NCBI RefSeq assembly: GCF_019457915.1
Contig: NZ_JAHZSS010000007.1
Location: 1 to 64,000, forward strand
DNA: 64,000 bases
Direction: 5' to 3'
DNA from: Neiella holothuriorum
GTDB taxonomy: Bacteria; Pseudomonadota; Gammaproteobacteria; Enterobacterales; Neiellaceae
In this document: one piece after another, positions 59,626 to 64,000 of the stretch
Numbering within the stretch: position 1 is the first letter of the stretch
How the letters are laid out: every line of letters starts with the position of its first letter
Program-made: the position numbers and the translations under genes
Notes under the pieces: model-generated
The model's input: the letters and a program-made list of their open reading frames with translations, nothing else
The model's database searches: none
What the model was told of the DNA's origin: nothing

Positions 59626-60531
59626 ATGAAGTTAGAAGACATGGAGCTGTTTGTAGTCGTTGCCGAGCTTGGCAGCTTTACCAAAGCTGGCGACTATTGC
59701 GACATTCCCAAAAGCACCGTCAGTCGGCGCGTTAAAGAACTAGAGGACAGCCTCAAAGTTCGATTGCTAAATCGCACCACTCGGGCGCTCCACCTCACTC
59801 AGCAAGGTGAAGTCTTCTATCAACGGGCGAAAACAATCTTAGAAGATATTAGCCGTATTCAAAACGAAGTGGCCGATGAGCAAGCCACGGCATCGGGACG
59901 AATTACGGTATACGCTCCTAGCCTGTTGTTTCATGTATTCGCCCGCTGGATGACCGAATTTCGTAAAAAATTTCCCAACATTTCACTAGAGCTATTATCG
60001 CGCGACGACAATGCACCGCTCGGTGACGACAAACGATTTGATCTATTAATCCAAGCTGGGCAATTGCAAGACTCAAGCTTTATCGCCAAGAAGCTTGGCG
60101 ATATTCCCGGCGGTTACTTCGCAAGTCCAAGTTACCTTGCAGAAGCTGGCACACCGAGCAAGCCAGAAGACCTCACAGAGCACAACATCTTGTTTCGCGA
60201 ATTAGTGCATGGTGAAGAACCTGAATGGCATTTTTATGATGACCAAGGCGAGCACGTCGTTAGGCTGGAGCCTAGCATCATCACTGACTCACCACAGGGG
60301 CTGTTAGCGTTGACCTGTCACGGAGGAGGAATAGCCAGGTTATCGAAGGTTCATGCGAAACCACTTGTTGATGAAGGGAAGCTCGTTTCTTTATTTGATG
60401 ACCGATATCAACTTGCCATTCCTCTTTATGCCTTGTACCCATCACGTCGTTATATGCCTGAACGCGTCCGTTTATTATTACAATACCTTGAGTCAGAGCT
60501 GCCGAAAGCGGTTGCTCAATTAGTTCGTTAA
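59626..60531 (+). CDS. LysR-family transcriptional regulator
   Basis: This 301-aa regulator has an N-terminal winged helix (MELFVVVAELGSFTKAGDYC, then IPKSTVSRRVKELE) and a C-terminal periplasmic-binding-like effector domain (about 90-300). It resembles the CrgA/AaeR-like branch. LysR proteins usually control a divergent neighbour, but the upstream gene here is co-directional, so the target is unclear. It has its own terminator. Confidence 0.92.
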   Translation: MKLEDMELFVVVAELGSFTKAGDYCDIPKSTVSRRVKELEDSLKVRLLNRTTRALHLTQQGEVFYQRAKTILEDISRIQNEVADEQATASGRITVYAPSLLFHVFARWMTEFRKKFPNISLELLSRDDNAPLGDDKRFDLLIQAGQLQDSSFIAKKLGDIPGGYFASPSYLAEAGTPSKPEDLTEHNILFRELVHGEEPEWHFYDDQGEHVVRLEPSIITDSPQGLLALTCHGGGIARLSKVHAKPLVDEGKLVSLFDDRYQLAIPLYALYPSRRYMPERVRLLLQYLESELPKAVAQLVR

Positions 60532-60559
60532 CTCGCCGAAATTCAACAATCATCGAAAC

Positions 60560-60591
60560 AAAAAACGCCGCAATCATGCGGCGTTTTTTTT
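60560..60591 (+). terminator. Terminator of the LysR gene
   Basis: AAAAACGCCGCA (60561-60572) pairs with TGCGGCGTTTTT (60577-60588) around ATCA. The T and A runs make it usable on both strands, so it may also end the minus-strand gene at 60611. Confidence 0.9.
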
Positions 60592-60610
60592 AATCAATGT
60601 TATGTCGAGA

Positions 60611-60871
60611 TTAATTGGGAAGATTGATCGCTCTCAATTGGCTTAATGGCCCTTGTAGCTGCGCCAGCAACTCACAGCTAACTGCAGTCAGCTCGGCATT
60701 GCGAGCAGTTACGTCCAGCTCCAGATAATACCCTGGGTCAACTGAGTCCAATTCAACGAGGCTGTGGAATATATTTTCAATCGTCACCTGTCGATTGTTG
60801 GCCAGTTGCGCACAGCTGCCAGCTTGCTGTAAATCGGCTAGCAATTGAATCGCCGCTGTATTTAAAACCAT
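60611..60871 (-). CDS. Short protein of unknown function
   Basis: This 86-aa, mostly helical, acidic protein starts with MVLNTAAIQLLADLQQAG. AAGGTGG lies 6 bases before the ATG at 60871, preferred over upstream ATG codons that lack ribosome sites. It has no signal peptide and no recognised family. Confidence 0.5.
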   Translation of the reverse strand: MVLNTAAIQLLADLQQAGSCAQLANNRQVTIENIFHSLVELDSVDPGYYLELDVTARNAELTAVSCELLAQLQGPLSQLRAINLPN

Positions 60872-61226
60872 GTTTGCCACCTTAATAGTTTGCATTGTGG
60901 CGCCACTATATCGGCTAGGAGGTAGCGGAAAAATGGCCGTGAGCGGAACAGCTTGTTCCAACAAAAACAACAATCATGAACGTATCAATACAGCGGTGAA
61001 GCAGTATATAAGGAAACCAATGAGGTGATTAGATAATGAAGGGTTAATGTTTGCATCAAAAGATTGCATAACCCCAGACTAAAAATCAGTATGTTAGACT
61101 AAAATTTGCAGCATAAGTTTGCATAAAATTGAAGCGTAAGTTTAGCATTCCATCAATTTGCCGTAGTAAATTTACAATATGCTTTTGCCCGTATTTTCTT
61201 TGCTAGCGCACTCGCCGTCATAAAGG
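60872..61226. other. AT-rich gene-free stretch with short repeats
   Basis: No gene is supported. Short direct repeats crowd 61050-61148: AGACTAAAA at 61076 and 61096; four TTGCA cores at 61051, 61064, 61106 and 61119; and GCATAAGTTTGCAT at 61111 against GCGTAAGTTTAGCAT at 61134. It borders the metal-resistance segment. Confidence 0.4.
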
Positions 61227-61269
61227 GAACGCTCAGTTTATTCACTTCGTATGAACAAGCTGAGCGTTT
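61227..61269 (-). terminator. Long hairpin downstream of the ICMT gene
   Basis: AACGCTCAG (61228-61236) pairs with CTGAGCGTT (61260-61268), and inner bases also pair. T tails are short on both sides. It is probably a terminator of the minus-strand ICMT gene, about 80 bases after its stop codon. Confidence 0.55.
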
Positions 61270-61347
61270 CACTCAAAGCTGACAAGTTGTGGTCCAGAGA
61301 GAATAGCTATATGTCTCAACGCATTTCTGCACAAAAATGAATTGCTG

Positions 61348-61857
61348 TTAGCGAATATTGTTGAGCACTTTTTTAGCGACTCTTTTTCCTCCCCAGCGCC
61401 CAACTTCTCTAGTGTACTCCGTGTAACATTGTCCAAACTTACTGCCGAGAAAGCGTTCTTCAGGGATAATCTGAAATCGAGTGATGTAGGCCGTGAAGCC
61501 AAACACAAGCCCAAGAGCAATCAAATTACAAAGATAGAATGCCCACCCAACCAAACACAGAGCCATTCCGAGGTACATTGGATTTCGCGTGTAGCTAAAA
61601 ATGTCTGACACCACCAAATGGCTTGAAGCATTTGGGACTCGTGGATCGACTGTTGTTTGGTGGTGCCGAAATACCTGTACACCACGTCCAATGACAATCA
61701 ATCCAGCAATAGCGAAAAACCAACCTACAGCTTGAGCTGCTGGTACATCAAATGAGAACTGCTCAGTAACTTCCGATGCCAAAAACATTAGGCAGGCGAT
61801 CAAAAACATCACGATGATTGGCGGAATCTTCAGCTCAAACTTTGATGAATGCCACAT
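61348..61857 (-). CDS. Isoprenylcysteine carboxyl methyltransferase (ICMT) family membrane protein
   Basis: This 169-aa protein has about four membrane segments and the SAM-binding end typical of the family: SYTRNPMYLGMALCLVGW, then IPEERFLGSKFGQCYTEYTR. Bacterial members are membrane methyltransferases of unknown substrate and occur in heavy-metal resistance clusters. The start at 61857 has a GAGGT site; longer frames run through the MerR promoter. It is transcribed from a MerR-type promoter and shared control with the divergent regulator is very likely. Confidence 0.85.
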   Translation of the reverse strand: MWHSSKFELKIPPIIVMFLIACLMFLASEVTEQFSFDVPAAQAVGWFFAIAGLIVIGRGVQVFRHHQTTVDPRVPNASSHLVVSDIFSYTRNPMYLGMALCLVGWAFYLCNLIALGLVFGFTAYITRFQIIPEERFLGSKFGQCYTEYTREVGRWGGKRVAKKVLNNIR

Positions 61858-61891
61858 GCTTACATACCTCACTAACAACATTAGTGAGCCT

Positions 61892-61922
61892 ATGTTAAAA
61901 CCTCTAGTAACTAGAGGTTCAA
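61892..61922 (-). promoter_or_regulatory. MerR-type promoter and operator for the ICMT gene
   Basis: On the minus strand, -35 TTGAAC (61922-61917) and -10 TAACAT (61897-61892) are 19 bases apart. The spacer holds the dyad CCTCTAGTTACTAGAGG. An over-long 19-bp spacer with a central dyad is the hallmark of MerR-family activation by DNA twisting. The MerR gene starts 23 bases to the right on the other strand. Confidence 0.85.
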
Positions 61923-61944
61923 GGCTTATTTTGCTCACGACGAA

Positions 61945-62382
61945 ATGACACGAAAAAAAAATACAGCATCTTTGTCTATAGGGCAGCTGTCTAAAGCTGC
62001 CAACGTAAAAGTGCCCACTATTCGTTACTATGAACAGCAGCAACTTATTGCTGCCGTAGGCCGCTCAGAGGGGAATCAACGCCAATATTCTGAACAAGAG
62101 TTACAGCAGTTGAAATTCATAAAACATGCGAGGGATCTGGGGTTCTCTCTAAATGACGTACGCACTCTCATTTCACTTGATCACCAGCCAAATGCTTCTT
62201 GCGAAAACGCACACTCAATAGCAGCTAAACATTTGGAATCCGTTCGCTGTCGCTTAGCACGTTTGAAGCGGCTAGAGGATGAACTGGAGCGAATTGTTTC
62301 GCAGAGTGATAGCGGCTTGAATGATCAATGTTCGGTTATTAAAGCACTTGCTGACCATTCACAGTGCGAGAGTGAACACTAA
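61945..62382 (+). CDS. MerR-family metal-responsive regulator
   Basis: This 145-aa regulator has the MerR winged helix (LSIGQLSKAANVKVPTIRYY) and the long dimer helix. Cys86 (NASCENAH) matches the ligand at the start of the dimer helix in ZntR, CadR and PbrR, and Cys129 and Cys141 (DQCSVIKALADHSQC) lie in the C-terminal metal loop. This suggests a Zn/Cd/Pb-type sensor. It should activate the divergent ICMT gene and perhaps the neighbouring CzcA system. Confidence 0.88.
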   Translation: MTRKKNTASLSIGQLSKAANVKVPTIRYYEQQQLIAAVGRSEGNQRQYSEQELQQLKFIKHARDLGFSLNDVRTLISLDHQPNASCENAHSIAAKHLESVRCRLARLKRLEDELERIVSQSDSGLNDQCSVIKALADHSQCESEH

Positions 62383-62396
62383 GACTTAATCAAAGG

Positions 62397-62431
62397 GTAG
62401 CCTACCGCTTCGAGCTGAAGCGGTAGGCTAC
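62397..62431. terminator. Perfect 15-bp hairpin between convergent merR and czcA
   Basis: GTAGCCTACCGCTTC (62397-62411) pairs fully with its complement at 62417-62431 around GAGCT. It lies between the stop codons of the merR and RND genes, so it is probably a bidirectional terminator, although T runs are weak. Confidence 0.65.
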
Positions 62432-62435
62432 TTAG

Positions 62436-64000
62436 TTATGAAGTTTCCTGTAATTTTCCTTTTGAAAACCAAGCAAATAGCACTGGTAGTACAAAGAGTG
62501 TTAACAGCGTTGCTGTTACCAACCCTCCGACAATAACGGTAGCCAGTGGTTTTTGGATCTCAGCGCCAACACCATTTGAGAGTAACATCGGGATGAGCCC
62601 CAGTGCCGAGGTCATTGCGGTCATTAGTACCGGCCTGAGCCTTGAGAGCGCACCATCAAACACGGCGCTTTCAACAGGTGAACCATCTTTAATGCGTTGA
62701 TTGATGCTTTCAACCATCACTACACCGTTCAACACCGCGACGCCAAAAAGCGTAATGAAGCCAACAGAACTTGGCACTGATAAGTATTGGCCAGATAGCC
62801 ACAAAGCGAACACGCCACCAATTACAGCTAATGGAACATTCACAAGGATCAACATCGCCTGCCCAACGGAAGCAAACGTGAAATACAATAGCAGTGCAAT
62901 TAAACCAAGAGATAGCGGCACAACGAGTGACAACCGTTGCTGTGCCCGCTGCTGGTTTTCGTACTGCCCCCCGATATCCACTGAATAGCCAGGAGGTAAA
63001 TCAACCTTCTTGGCAATCGCCTCCTGAATATCAGCCACCACACTGCCCATATCTCTGCCATGGACGTTGGCTTGAACAACGACCCTGCGTTGAACATCAT
63101 CCCGGCGTACTTGCGGTGGACCAGACTCTACCGACACCTCTGCTACATCCCCCAAGCGAACCCATGCACCAGAAGGAGAGCGTAAACGAAGCTCAGCGAT
63201 TTGTTCTCTGTCTTGGCGGAACGACTCAGCTATTCGCACATAGATGTCATAGCGTTCGTTACCGTTAATGATCTGTCCCGCACTTACCCCTCCCATTCCG
63301 TCACGAACCAATGACATGACATCTTCAACATTTAAGCCATATCGGGAAAGAGCACGACGATTAGGTTTCACTACCAATTGAGATTCGCCAGCGATTTGCT
63401 CCATGGCGACATCACGCGCACCAGCTACATCCTTTACTGCGGACTCTATCGCTTGCCCTTTCTGCGCCAAAACAGTTAGATCAGGCCCAAACAGTTTAAT
63501 TGCAAGCTGAGCTTTAACCCCGGAGAGTAGCTCATCGACCCGAGTTGCAATAGGCTGAGAGAAATTGAATAGCAGGCCCGGATGCTGCTCAAGCTTATGC
63601 TCCATAAGCTCTTGCAACTTGTAGCGGCTATTTGCACTTGTCCATTCAGCAACGGGCTTTAAGCCAATATAAATTTCTATGTTGTTAACAGGCTCAGGAT
63701 CGCCACCAATTTCCGCCCGGCCAATACGAGACATGGCATAGGTTACTTCGGGAAATTGCATCAAGATAGCTTCGAGCTTAGGCGCAACTTCTAGTGCTGT
63801 ATTTAGGCTGGAAGATGGAGCCAATGTAACGCGTAGATTAATCGTTCCTTCTTCAAGCTCGGGTACAAACTCGGTCCCCAGGCGTGGGACTACAATCGCC
63901 GTCCCAATGACCAGTAAAACAGCGACACCGACTACAACCCGACTGTGATTCAGGCTCCAGCGAAGTCCTGCTCTATATGCTCGCTCAAGAGGCTGAAGCA
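62436..64000 (-). CDS. CzcA/CusA-type heavy-metal efflux RND permease, partial
   Basis: The open frame runs to the right edge without a start, so the first half of the gene (about 1040 aa in the family) lies outside. About 521 codons are present. FVPELEEGTINLRVTLAPS is the hallmark of the second periplasmic half of CzcA/CusA. The last membrane bundle includes VLNGVVMVESINQRIKDG and LRPVLMTAMTSALGLIPMLL. It exports divalent or monovalent metal ions through a CzcCBA-type complex; the adjacent Zn/Cd-type MerR favours divalent metals. An internal TTG near 63824 is not the true start. Confidence 0.92.
   Translation of the reverse strand, partial: LQPLERAYRAGLRWSLNHSRVVVGVAVLLVIGTAIVVPRLGTEFVPELEEGTINLRVTLAPSSSLNTALEVAPKLEAILMQFPEVTYAMSRIGRAEIGGDPEPVNNIEIYIGLKPVAEWTSANSRYKLQELMEHKLEQHPGLLFNFSQPIATRVDELLSGVKAQLAIKLFGPDLTVLAQKGQAIESAVKDVAGARDVAMEQIAGESQLVVKPNRRALSRYGLNVEDVMSLVRDGMGGVSAGQIINGNERYDIYVRIAESFRQDREQIAELRLRSPSGAWVRLGDVAEVSVESGPPQVRRDDVQRRVVVQANVHGRDMGSVVADIQEAIAKKVDLPPGYSVDIGGQYENQQRAQQRLSLVVPLSLGLIALLLYFTFASVGQAMLILVNVPLAVIGGVFALWLSGQYLSVPSSVGFITLFGVAVLNGVVMVESINQRIKDGSPVESAVFDGALSRLRPVLMTAMTSALGLIPMLLSNGVGAEIQKPLATVIVGGLVTATLLTLFVLPVLFAWFSKGKLQETS

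Noticed and set aside
61858-62043. Longer N-terminus for the ICMT protein
   Set aside because: It would translate through the MerR promoter and overlap the merR gene. The start at 61857 has a ribosome site and begins just before the first membrane segment.
62436-63824. TTG at 63824 as the start of a 462-aa RND protein
   Set aside because: The frame continues upstream through the conserved FVPELEEGTINLRVTL region to the window edge, so the TTG is an internal Leu codon.

Overview
The window reads as chromosomal DNA of a Gram-negative, aerobic, probably aquatic gammaproteobacterium of the Alteromonadales/Oceanospirillales kind. Three things point there: the conserved order rpsB-tsf-pyrH-frr-uppS-cdsA-dxr-rseP-bamA-skp-lpxD-fabZ-lpxA-lpxB-rnhB-dnaE-accA-tilS with map-glnD-dapD divergent from rpsB; large carbohydrate-type TonB-dependent receptors; and a DUF3450/TtpC/ExbB/ExbD/TonB/TPR energy-transducing operon. 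No tRNA, rRNA, CRISPR array, transposase or integrase was seen. The genus cannot be fixed from sequence alone.

Layout. 1-7.6 kb: a terminator, a 34-base direct repeat, and two paralogous TonB-dependent receptors on the minus strand with LacI-type palindromes upstream. 7.6-9.8 kb: a patatin-like phospholipase and a GGDEF diguanylate cyclase. 9.7-30.2 kb: the essential minus-strand block (translation factors, UMP kinase, isoprenoid and phospholipid synthesis, outer-membrane assembly, lipid A, DNA polymerase III, fatty-acid initiation, tRNA modification). 30.5-34.8 kb: map, glnD and an E. coli-type dapD on the plus strand; this dapD has lost its known substrate-binding residues. 35-40.4 kb: a large lipoprotein, a second and intact dapD of the Pseudomonas type, an acuI/yhdH reductase, an ArsR regulator and a dodecin. 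40.9-43.9 kb: a third paralogous receptor, inverted relative to the first two. 43.9-55.1 kb: a CPA1 antiporter, the TonB2-type operon, a methyltransferase and an unrelated receptor. 55.5-60.9 kb: small accessory genes (TauE/SafE, PriC-like, DUF2057, ComFB-like, DUF4136 lipoprotein, LysR and two unknowns). 61.3-64 kb: a metal-resistance segment with an ICMT-family membrane protein, a divergent MerR regulator and the C-terminal half of a CzcA-type RND pump running off the right edge.

How the genes work together. The three similar receptors (979, 976 and 979 aa) each carry a TGwAAGCGCTTwC palindrome about 100-150 bases upstream of the start codon, so one LacI-family regulator outside the window probably controls all three, and the substrate is probably a glycan or oligosaccharide. 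The TonB operon at 45.9-50.9 kb could power them. The minus-strand block makes and inserts the outer membrane in which they sit.

The most notable observations are the degenerate DapD beside glnD coexisting with a non-orthologous intact DapD 3 kb away, the shared LacI-type operators, and a textbook MerR promoter (19-bp spacer over a dyad) between merR and the ICMT gene.
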